From NCBI GenBank assembly GCA_016926455.1, contig JAFGOO010000125.1, forward strand, positions 1-5,087: a stretch of 5,087 nucleotides of DNA, written 5' to 3'. Every line of letters starts with the position of its first letter. Position 1 is the first letter of the stretch. Below, one piece after another: positions 1-4,484 of this stretch. Origin of the DNA: Methanosarcinaceae archaeon. GTDB taxonomy: Archaea > Halobacteriota > Methanosarcinia > Methanosarcinales > Methanosarcinaceae. Made by a program: the position numbers and the translations under genes. The notes under the pieces are model-generated. The model was not told where the DNA came from, searched no databases, and saw only the letters and a program-made list of their open reading frames with translations.

Positions 1-214
1 AGAACACTTCTTTGTATTCGGGATTTTCTTTCTCCCATTATGGAAGTAGTTTGTTCAGTGTGTATTTAGATAACGTTTTTCCTGATTATTCATACGCTTG
101 CTTTTGTTCTGCAAGTCTCCGGTTATACACCTGCCTTCAAAACTCCAAGCTCTGCTCCATCTTTTTTTCCTGGATTTTGTTAGGATATATACGGAACTTG
201 TGCGTCTTAAGCAA
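1..214 (-). pseudogene. tnpB: IS200/IS605-type TnpB, N-terminal part, broken by three stops and cut by the window edge
   Basis: TnpB is the RNA-guided, RuvC-type nuclease encoded by IS200/IS605 and IS1341-type elements. Reading leftwards from a TTG at 214, the frame gives LKTHKFRIYPNKIQEKKMEQ, then SLEF-stop-RQVYNRRLAEQKQAYE-stop-SGKTLSKYTLNKLLP-stop-WEKENPEYKEVF. This is the recognisable TnpB amino terminus (KFRIYPN followed by a QVYN-type helix). The stops are TGA at 137-139 (where relatives usually have Cys) and TAA at 86-88 and 38-40; each could arise by one base change, so this is a decayed copy. The start is TTG where the related copy at 4631 has ATG. The rest of the gene lies to the left, outside the window, so whether the C-terminal RuvC and zinc-finger parts survive is unknown. 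The plus-strand open frame over this stretch is an antisense shadow. Confidence 0.8.
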
Positions 215-336
215 AATTAAGTATATCGTACTATTTTATTAAAAAAATTTTGCTGATTTTTAGTGTCAACTAAAAGGCGGGATACGATTCATCCCATGTC
301 TAAAGAAGATGGGCTTTCTTTACCCCTGCACCCCAT
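175..336 (-). repeat. Left copy of a 162-bp direct repeat: left end of an IS200/IS605-type element plus the first TnpB codons
   Basis: Aligns without gaps to 4592-4753 in the same orientation, with 138 of 162 bases identical by hand count. A core of 35 bases (256-290 against 4673-4707) is identical. The segment joins the first 13 or so codons of tnpB to its upstream region. An imperfect hairpin lies near the outer tip (CCCAT 293-297 pairing with ATGGG 309-313), followed by the tip motif TACCCCTGCACCCC (321-334). A subterminal hairpin plus conserved tip is what is expected of IS200/IS605 ends, which have no terminal inverted repeats. Confidence 0.75.
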
Positions 337-517
337 CATTCGTAAAGTGATATTTTTCAAAAAAGACAAGTATAAGAACCACCTGTAACAAGTTTAGAAA
401 ACCGTTTAAATATGAATGGATAATTTAGATAAATTTAAATAGTAGCGGAACATTTTTTATCTTGTAGTCAAAACAGAAGTCGAGCGGGTTGGGATAAATA
501 GGTGGGGAATCCTTATC
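337..517. other. Intergenic DNA without a recognisable gene
   Basis: No reading frame with protein character was seen on either strand. The stretch is AT-rich and contains two copies of TTTAAATA (405-412 and 434-441). That motif resembles an archaeal TATA box, but no gene follows on the right and the motif is nearly palindromic, so a promoter cannot be claimed. The segment separates the left IS remnant from the hairpin behind the response-regulator gene. Confidence 0.5.
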
Positions 518-560
518 GCCTTTTTGGCGGGTTTTATTAAAGAACACCCGCCAAAAAGGC
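518..560 (-). terminator. Strong 15-bp-stem hairpin behind the response-regulator gene
   Basis: The arms GCCTTTTTGGCGGGT (518-532) and ACCCGCCAAAAAGGC (546-560) are perfectly complementary around a 13-nt loop. The structure begins 26 nt past the response-regulator stop codon. Read on the minus strand, a T6 run (572-577) precedes it and a T5 run sits inside the stem, but no T tract follows it. A transcription or mRNA 3'-end signal is the most economical reading. A small palindromic mobile remnant is the alternative, since the motif AAAGGCGGG also occurs in the nearby IS ends. Confidence 0.5.
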
Positions 561-586
561 AAATAGTCATTAAAAAATTACAGGGA

Positions 587-1162
587 TCAGGAAGTTTGCT
601 TTAAGACCATTTTTATTCTTGCTTTTAATTCCCTTGGGTCAAAAGGTTTTCCGATATAATCGTTTATGCCAATTTCCATTGCCTTGAGTTTATCATCCAA
701 ACTGGTCTTAGCAGACAATATTATTACAGGAATGTCTTTTGTATATTCGTGTTTCTTTAATTCCTCGCAAACCATGTAACCATTCATATAAGGCATCATT
801 ATATCCAAAACCAAGATATCAGGCGATTTAGTAAAAGCCATGCCAATAGCTTCTTTTCCATTTGTGGCCTCAAAAATTTCAAAGGGGTAAGGTTCAAGAA
901 AATCCCGGATAATAGTAATTACGTTCTCATCATCGTCTGCGATCAGTACTTTGATCTTTTTCTCTTGCTTTTCACTGTCATTTTTTACAAACCAAATCTT
1001 TGTGGGACCAATCATTTCGCAGTCAACTAAACCTTTTTCTTTTAGTTTTCCCAGATACTTAAGAGCAGTGACCTTACACATGGTTACCCTGCTTACTATC
1101 TCGCTGGTTGTCAATTTTTTTTCTTGCATTGCTGTAAGTAAACTTTTTTCTCGCCAGTGCAT
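587..1162 (-). CDS. Response regulator with N-terminal winged HTH and C-terminal receiver domain
   Basis: The 191-residue protein has two parts. Residues 4-60 form a winged helix-turn-helix: a first helix around EKSLLTAM, a turn and recognition region around TTSEIVSR and VTALKYLGKL, then KGLV and a wing ending near WFV. Residues 70-189 form a CheY-like receiver (REC) domain with the acidic pocket D76-D77-D78, the phosphoacceptor D120 in VLDIMMP, the switch residue S150 in ILSA, and the conserved K172-P173 pair. All catalytic receiver positions are present, so it should be phosphorylatable. The order HTH then REC is the reverse of the common bacterial REC-HTH layout. It probably controls transcription in response to an unseen histidine kinase; none lies in the window. 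ATG 1162 is preferred because the first HTH helix begins right after it, although its Shine-Dalgarno match is poor. It lies downstream of, and codirectional with, the fwd cluster but has its own intergenic region. Confidence 0.9.
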   Translation of the reverse strand: MHWREKSLLTAMQEKKLTTSEIVSRVTMCKVTALKYLGKLKEKGLVDCEMIGPTKIWFVKNDSEKQEKKIKVLIADDDENVITIIRDFLEPYPFEIFEATNGKEAIGMAFTKSPDILVLDIMMPYMNGYMVCEELKKHEYTKDIPVIILSAKTSLDDKLKAMEIGINDYIGKPFDPRELKARIKMVLKQTS

Positions 1163-1216
1163 GGTAATCTTTCAAGGTCGTTCAATTTTGAATAATATAT
1201 GAGCAACATAATTCTC

Positions 1217-1226
1217 CTATATAATA
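1217..1226 (-). promoter_or_regulatory. Candidate TATA box of the response-regulator gene
   Basis: On the minus strand this reads TATTATATAG, about 55-64 nt before the ATG at 1162. With the usual archaeal spacing of roughly 25 nt to the transcription start, the message would begin near 1195 and carry a leader of about 30 nt. No clear BRE is seen. A second AT-rich stretch, ATATATTATT (1191-1200), is a weaker alternative that would leave almost no leader. Confidence 0.35.
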
Positions 1227-1243
1227 GTAACGTCTCCATTGGC

Positions 1244-1262
1244 TTCACGTAAATAATGTGAA
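1244..1262. promoter_or_regulatory. Inverted repeat TTCAC-N9-GTGAA upstream of the response-regulator promoter
   Basis: TTCAC (1244-1248) and GTGAA (1258-1262) form a dyad whose centre is about 30 bp upstream of the candidate TATA box. That position would suit an archaeal activator, possibly the response regulator itself. The arms are short and the assignment rests only on symmetry and location. Confidence 0.25.
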
Positions 1263-1288
1263 ATGTCCTATGGGAAAAAGAGTGGAAT

Positions 1289-1345
1289 AAAAATATTTAA
1301 AAATTGAAAGAAGCATCTTAAAAGTGAAATCTAGCCAACTAGATT
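1289..1345 (-). terminator. Candidate 3' end of the fwdBD transcript: small hairpin plus T-rich tracts
   Basis: Read leftwards from fwdD, a perfect 7-bp hairpin (AATCTAG 1328-1334, loop CCAA, CTAGATT 1339-1345) is followed by two T5 runs on the minus strand (1299-1303 and 1289-1293). Oligo-T runs on the coding strand are the main archaeal termination signal. With the IS-type hairpin at 1379-1402 this makes two hairpins and a T-rich tail between fwdD and the response regulator, so the two genes are probably separate transcription units. Confidence 0.4.
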
Positions 1346-1372
1346 ATATAGTTAATTATCATATCATGACAC

Positions 1373-1422
1373 TGACTACTCCCACGACTAAAGTCGTGGG
1401 AGGAATCGTACCCCTACACCCC
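1373..1422 (-). mobile_element. About 50-bp solo IS200/IS605-type end (PATE/MITE-like remnant) at the fwdD stop codon
   Basis: CTCCCACGACT (1379-1389) and AGTCGTGGGAG (1392-1402) form a perfect 11-bp stem, the classic subterminal palindrome of IS200/IS605 ends. On the minus strand the hairpin continues into GTGGGAGTAGTCA; the right end of the element at 4470-4498 has GTGGGAGCCGTCA in the same place. On the other side, 1409-1422 (TACCCCTACACCCC) matches the outer tips of the two left ends: 13 of 14 bases at 321-334 and 12 of 14 at 4738-4751. The remnant therefore looks like a left tip joined directly to a right-end hairpin with everything between lost. It overlaps the last codons and stop codon of fwdD and may serve as the transcript 3' hairpin. 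Confidence 0.6.
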
Positions 1423-1812
1423 GATTATCGTAATGCTTTCTCCCCTTGCATCCGATACCATCACTTCAATAATCTTGTATTTTGGAACACCTGTACCACC
1501 CGTATCGGCAGAAACCAAGGCATTTGACCATGGGCTACTTGGCATATATGCCACTCCCTGATGGGGTACATCGTAAGCTGATTTCTCTACTCTCACAACC
1601 ACCTTTCCGCAGGAATTCTTCACCACAAGCGTGCCTCCTTCGGTGACACCCATTTTTTTAATATCCTTGGAATCCATCCTGATAACCGCCGAAAGCTTTC
1701 GGTATTCTTCACCAAAACGGCTGTTCTCAAGGGCTGCGCTCTGGAAAATGTCTCTGTAGGTCACTACCATTAATCTGTATTCTGGTGCGGTGAGAAACTT
1801 TCCAAGTTTCAT
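1414..1812 (-). CDS. fwdD: Formylmethanofuran dehydrogenase subunit D (FwdD/FmdD)
   Basis: This small subunit completes the binding site for the molybdopterin or tungstopterin guanine dinucleotide cofactor held by FwdB. The enzyme reduces CO2 and loads it on methanofuran as formyl-methanofuran, or runs in reverse. The 132 residues match the usual family length of about 130. Family-like features are RFGEEY (32-37), a double-psi-barrel-type core with MDSKDIKKMGV (46-56) and a Gly-rich turn EGG (58-60), PHQGVAYMP (83-91), PW-SN (94-97) and a Gly-rich TGGTG-P-YK segment (104-113). The ATG shares one base with the fwdB stop (TAATG), so translation is coupled. GAGGCGAT upstream is a near-perfect Shine-Dalgarno. 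The last codons (GGG GTG TAG) coincide with the tip of an IS remnant, so the natural carboxy terminus may have been replaced. Confidence 0.88.
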   Translation of the reverse strand: MKLGKFLTAPEYRLMVVTYRDIFQSAALENSRFGEEYRKLSAVIRMDSKDIKKMGVTEGGTLVVKNSCGKVVVRVEKSAYDVPHQGVAYMPSSPWSNALVSADTGGTGVPKYKIIEVMVSDARGESITIIGV

Positions 1813-3077
1813 TAAATCGCCTCTATAATCCGTTTGAGTATCTCTTCATCTGAAAGACGTGCTCTTTTGATTATCGGCTCAAATCTTACTTTAACCCCAT
1901 CCATCCTGACCGCACTCCCACCACACTCCACTCCACTTAACGCAGAGGGAATTGTCACTTTTGCCACCCTGGAAGTAAAGTTTTCGCAAGGGCCGACTGA
2001 AACCAACGGTATTTCTAGCAGGTATTCTGCGGCTGAACGTGGTAGATAGGACATTGGATCAGAACCAATAATAAGTGCAGCATCTATTTTTTTTGTATTC
2101 AGCACTTCCATAATGGAATAATCAACACCATATTTCACATCAAAGCCTTTCTCACACTTTTTGAACTTCACCCGGTTAAGGAATCCTGTCTCCTCAAACA
2201 GGTTCTGATTAAAACCTCTCATATTGTAGTGTTCCACCATTGGTATCAAGTGGAAATTGGATACCTCGTTAAGTTTACCCATTAACCTGGCCATAGTTTC
2301 CATGTATTCAATGTTATAAATCCCAAAACCTTCAAAAATAATACCAAATTGAGCTTTCTTTAAAATATTCGCAAGTTTGAGTAAATTCTTTATATCATAG
2401 TCAAAAAGCATATTTGGTACTTTTCCGGAAAGCGCATCTATCAGCGCGTCAATGAAAAATGCGTCGGTATGCAGTGGTATCTGGAAAAACTTGTCCCCGC
2501 ATATCTTTGCAGTGTGGGATTTCCTTACATCTATCACGATGGCAGTTCGGTCTTCTTCCCAGCCACGCTGACGCTCTTCACCACGAGGGAAATATGAATA
2601 CCTTGAAAGATGCCTTGGATGTGAGTTCGAAGGGTCGGCACCCCAATAAACAATTACATCTGCCCTGTTGCGCACATCATCCAGCGTACAGGTACGAATC
2701 TTCCCATGCAATATTGCTTCAAGGGTAGGACCCTGACAAAAAGAGGAGGTATCATCAATGAATGCATCAATTCGCTTCGCAAGTTTTATCGCCTGCTTCT
2801 GAGCTTCGCTGGTCGAGTTTCCAAGTCCAAAAATAAGTGGTTTATCCGCATTTTTGAGGATCTTCGCAGCATCTTTTATTGCAGTGTTAATATCAACATT
2901 TTTTCCATTAACGATGCATGGCATGGGTTCGATGCACCCTCTAATACGTGAAAATCCTTTTCGGCACGCGGTTTTAATTGTAGTTATTTGATCACCGCTC
3001 ACTTCAACTTCAATGTCATCACAAAGCAGCGCACATCCAGTGCACACGTAGTAATTTTTATTCAAGCAACTCACCAT
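1812..3077 (-). CDS. fwdB: Formylmethanofuran dehydrogenase subunit B (FwdB/FmdB), catalytic Mo/W subunit
   Basis: FwdB is the formate-dehydrogenase-like subunit that carries the Mo or W bis-pterin cofactor and one [4Fe-4S] cluster. Numbered from the ATG at 3077 (421 residues, normal family length), C12, C15, C19 and C38 (CTGCALLCDD motif, then C38) are the cluster ligands. C114 in SFCQGPT is the expected metal ligand, present as Cys and not selenocysteine. The stretch GADPSNSHPRHLSRYSYFPR (146-165) and the following IVIDVR are family hallmarks. Unusually, the residue after C114 is Gln (codon at 2733-2735), where the family normally has His. The start is uncertain. ATG 3077 has little Shine-Dalgarno. 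TTG 3065 has a GGTGA with 5-nt spacing and would give a 417-residue protein starting just before the cluster motif. The gene follows the Fe-S protein gene and is coupled to fwdD. Confidence 0.92.
   Translation of the reverse strand: MVSCLNKNYYVCTGCALLCDDIEVEVSGDQITTIKTACRKGFSRIRGCIEPMPCIVNGKNVDINTAIKDAAKILKNADKPLIFGLGNSTSEAQKQAIKLAKRIDAFIDDTSSFCQGPTLEAILHGKIRTCTLDDVRNRADVIVYWGADPSNSHPRHLSRYSYFPRGEERQRGWEEDRTAIVIDVRKSHTAKICGDKFFQIPLHTDAFFIDALIDALSGKVPNMLFDYDIKNLLKLANILKKAQFGIIFEGFGIYNIEYMETMARLMGKLNEVSNFHLIPMVEHYNMRGFNQNLFEETGFLNRVKFKKCEKGFDVKYGVDYSIMEVLNTKKIDAALIIGSDPMSYLPRSAAEYLLEIPLVSVGPCENFTSRVAKVTIPSALSGVECGGSAVRMDGVKVRFEPIIKRARLSDEEILKRIIEAI
1816..1823 (-). promoter_or_regulatory. fwdD ribosome binding site inside the fwdB 3' end
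   Basis: GAGGCGAT differs by one base from the archaeal consensus GAGGTGAT and lies 3 nt before the fwdD ATG at 1812 (7 nt counted from GAGG). It supports this start and points to coupled translation of fwdB and fwdD. Confidence 0.6.
3071..3075 (-). promoter_or_regulatory. Shine-Dalgarno that argues for a TTG start of fwdB
   Basis: GGTGA on the minus strand matches the archaeal anti-Shine-Dalgarno and lies exactly 5 nt before TTG 3065-3063. The alternative ATG at 3077 lies just upstream of, and partly within, this motif and has no comparable site of its own. The resulting protein would begin MNKNYYVCTGC. Confidence 0.4.
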
Positions 3078-3109
3078 CAATTATCATAACGGATTTTCAG
3101 AAAAGATCA

Positions 3110-3133
3110 TAACATTCATACATTTGTATGTTA
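3110..3133. promoter_or_regulatory. Nested palindrome between the Fe-S protein gene and fwdB
   Basis: CATAC (3117-3121) and GTATG (3126-3130) form a tight hairpin with a 4-nt loop. TAACAT (3110-3115) and ATGTTA (3128-3133) form a second pairing that shares bases with the first, so the two folds exclude each other. This is the widest gap in the cluster (about 67-80 nt), and the preceding gene ends in tandem TGA codons. It could be an operator, an internal processing site, or a structure setting the ratio of fwdB to upstream products. Confidence 0.3.
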
Positions 3134-3144
3134 TTTCATATTCA

Positions 3145-3603
3145 TCATACAAATTCAATTGCTTCTGTTGGACATGTTATGATACATAAGTTGCAGAGAA
3201 TCCGGTTTTTACCAAATCTACGGCATTCTTGTATATTGGAAGCCCTCACAATGCCATTTTCAACCTGAAGGATCACTTTATCATTTGTTGGGGCTCGTCC
3301 AATACCTACTCCTTGTGGGTCATTCGCAACATTGACCGGGCATGCCACTACACAGTTGCCACAACCGAAACATTTCTCTTCATGAACGATTAGTCCAGTT
3401 TCCGTGGAACCTTCAACTGGTGCAACTATTTCTAAAAGTTTTTCATAATTCTTCTTGAATTTCGTTTCTTTTAGTGGAGTGCAATACTCAACTGTTACCT
3501 CTCGGGATAAAAGTGCAACCGCAAATGCCATACAAGTGGATTTTCCACATTTCTTGCAATTGGTTTTAGGAAGGAACTGGTATATCTCCATTGCATTGGC
3601 CAT
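3145..3603 (-). CDS. Three-cluster [4Fe-4S] electron-transfer protein linked to formylmethanofuran dehydrogenase (FwdG/FmdF-like)
   Basis: The 152-residue protein (numbered from ATG 3603) holds twelve Cys in three sets. C16, C19, C24 and C41, in a LPKTNCKKCG-STC context, form the four-Cys FeS domain (Pfam FeS type) also found in the corrinoid Fe-S protein and in RnfB-type proteins. C78, C81, C84 and C88 form a standard ferredoxin CxxCxxCxxxCP motif. C127, C137, C140 and C144 form a second ferredoxin half in which the first spacing is nine residues instead of two. No signal peptide or membrane segment is seen, so it is cytoplasmic. Its position directly before fwdB suggests it brings electrons to FwdB, a role like FwdG/FmdF (inference). 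A start at ATG 3615 is also open. ATG 3603 is preferred because GGAGGGG lies 5 nt (counted from GGAGG) before it and overlaps the other ATG. Confidence 0.82.
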   Translation of the reverse strand: MANAMEIYQFLPKTNCKKCGKSTCMAFAVALLSREVTVEYCTPLKETKFKKNYEKLLEIVAPVEGSTETGLIVHEEKCFGCGNCVVACPVNVANDPQGVGIGRAPTNDKVILQVENGIVRASNIQECRRFGKNRILCNLCIITCPTEAIEFV

Positions 3604-3606
3604 TGT

Positions 3607-3613
3607 CCCCTCC
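3607..3613 (-). promoter_or_regulatory. Ribosome binding site fixing the Fe-S protein start at 3603
   Basis: GGAGGGG on the minus strand, with GGAGG 5 nt before ATG 3603. It overlaps the upstream in-frame ATG at 3615, making that one unlikely to be the true start. Confidence 0.65.
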
Positions 3614-3651
3614 ATGGAATTGGATTTTTGTAATTGCCATTTATTCAGTTT

Positions 3652-3951
3652 CTATTCGGAATGGTTTGACCAATCCTCTCTGAAAAACAGTACGCAGTGA
3701 CACATGCCGTCATTTTCAATTTCATCTTTATGATAAGCACACGGACATATTATTTTGCTGTCTTGTTCTTTATCAAGTGTTACAATCCGGCAGGGGCAGT
3801 ACTGTTTACCGTATTTTTCTTTATTCGTGGCAAGCCCATCAACAACAATATCCAGTATCTTTTTGTCTGGATTTAGCTTGTATCCGGCCTTTTCAGCATA
3901 CTTGGTAATCCATAGGTATATCTCTTGTTTCAGTTCTTCATGTTCGTTCAT
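3652..3951 (-). CDS. Ferredoxin:thioredoxin reductase, catalytic subunit (archaeal ferredoxin:disulfide reductase type)
   Basis: This small enzyme passes electrons from reduced ferredoxin through a special [4Fe-4S] cluster to a redox-active disulfide and on to thioredoxin. Its 99 residues carry the family signature CPC (52-54), CPC (69-71) and CHC (84-86). By comparison with the plant enzyme, C52, C69, C71 and C84 bind the cluster, C54 and C86 form the active disulfide, and H85 is the conserved catalytic His. Spacing between the second and third motifs is longer than in the plant enzyme (12 residues instead of 8). No variable (FTR-A) subunit is present, as is usual for archaeal and many bacterial forms. 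The gene starts inside the end of the thioredoxin gene with a 14-nt overlap, so enzyme and likely substrate are translationally coupled. A gap of about 48 nt separates it from the Fe-S protein gene. Confidence 0.93.
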   Translation of the reverse strand: MNEHEELKQEIYLWITKYAEKAGYKLNPDKKILDIVVDGLATNKEKYGKQYCPCRIVTLDKEQDSKIICPCAYHKDEIENDGMCHCVLFFREDWSNHSE

Positions 3952-4417
3952 TCGTCAACCCCAAATCAGATTGTAATTTTGTTGAATATTCATCTATTAA
4001 TATCTTATCAATGGACCGCCGAATCTTTTTCTCATCCGTATAGCCCACCATTTTTCGTATTATCATTCCATCTTTGATTAACATGATAGTTGGTATTGCA
4101 TATATTTTAAAGTGGCTGGCAACTTCCGGTGATTTGTCAAGGTCGATATTTATAAATTTGATCACTCCACCATATTCTGGTGCAATCCTCTTAAAAATGG
4201 GAGTGATGTGGTTACAAGGAGCGCACCAGTCTGCGTAAAAGTCAACGATGGAAGGGGTGTCGGAATTCACAACCATCTCAACAAAACCAGCAGTATTCAC
4301 CTTGTATAAGTTGTTTATGAGTAATATTACCTCTGACACTTCGTCTTTGACATCGATTATACCAATCTCTTTTGGTTTCCTACATAATAGCTTATCAATT
4401 ATTTGTTCCAAAGTCAT
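3938..4417 (-). CDS. Thioredoxin with a roughly 40-residue N-terminal extension
   Basis: The protein has 159 residues; a typical thioredoxin has about 105-110. The thioredoxin fold covers roughly residues 42-142: buried Asp in VDFYADW (D59), active site W64-C65-A66-P67-C68, INIDLDKSPEVAS in the middle, cis-Pro P109 in AIPT, and KDG near the last strands. WCAPC replaces the common WCGPC. The extension (1-41) is charged then hydrophobic (EVILLIN), contains one Cys (C12), and is neither a signal peptide nor a clear membrane helix. A short tail follows residue 142. It should be cytoplasmic and reduced by the overlapping ferredoxin:thioredoxin reductase. Targets are unknown; the fwd proteins encoded downstream are candidates by context only. 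ATG 4417 is supported by AGGAGAT, with GGAG 6 nt upstream. It is the first gene of the cluster. Confidence 0.92.
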   Translation of the reverse strand: MTLEQIIDKLLCRKPKEIGIIDVKDEVSEVILLINNLYKVNTAGFVEMVVNSDTPSIVDFYADWCAPCNHITPIFKRIAPEYGGVIKFINIDLDKSPEVASHFKIYAIPTIMLIKDGMIIRKMVGYTDEKKIRRSIDKILIDEYSTKLQSDLGLTNERT

Positions 4418-4421
4418 CTGA

Positions 4422-4466
4422 ATCTCCTACAAAGATGAATGCTTGCAGAAATACAGGTAATAATTA
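4422..4466 (-). promoter_or_regulatory. Leader of the thioredoxin-fwd cluster: ribosome binding site and weak TATA-like box
   Basis: AGGAGAT (4422-4428) is a good Shine-Dalgarno for ATG 4417. TAATTATTA on the minus strand (4458-4466) lies about 40-50 nt before the ATG and would place a transcription start near 4438, just outside the IS remnant ending at 4470. The TATA match is poor. If it is not used, the promoter must lie inside the IS remnant. Confidence 0.35.
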
Positions 4467-4484
4467 GGATGACGGCTCCCACTA

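Noticed and set aside
137..139. In-frame TGA of tnpB read as a recoded amino acid
   Set aside because: Two TAA stops lie in the same frame, and TGA ends the response-regulator, thioredoxin and Fe-S genes (tandem in the last), so TGA acts as stop here.
12..242. Plus-strand 76-codon open frame
   Set aside because: It is the antisense of the tnpB N-terminal relic, which gives a recognisable protein on the minus strand.
405..441. Two TTTAAATA motifs as promoters
   Set aside because: No gene follows on the right, and on the left only the tnpB relic lies at a distance; AT-rich chance is as likely.
1379..1402. Perfect palindrome as a CRISPR repeat or tRNA stem
   Set aside because: It is a single copy with no regular spacing and no cloverleaf; it matches IS200/IS605 end hairpins, with a close relative at 4478-4498.
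1324..1527. Plus-strand 67-codon frame across the palindrome and fwdD 3' end
   Set aside because: It runs through a hairpin-rich IS remnant and antisense to fwdD; no ribosome site or family resemblance.
2736..2738. Selenocysteine at the FwdB metal-ligand position
   Set aside because: The codon is TGT (Cys), not TGA, so this is a cysteine-type enzyme.
2459..2951. Plus-strand open frames opposite fwdB
   Set aside because: They are shadows of a clearly recognised gene on the other strand, with no start signals and no known motif.
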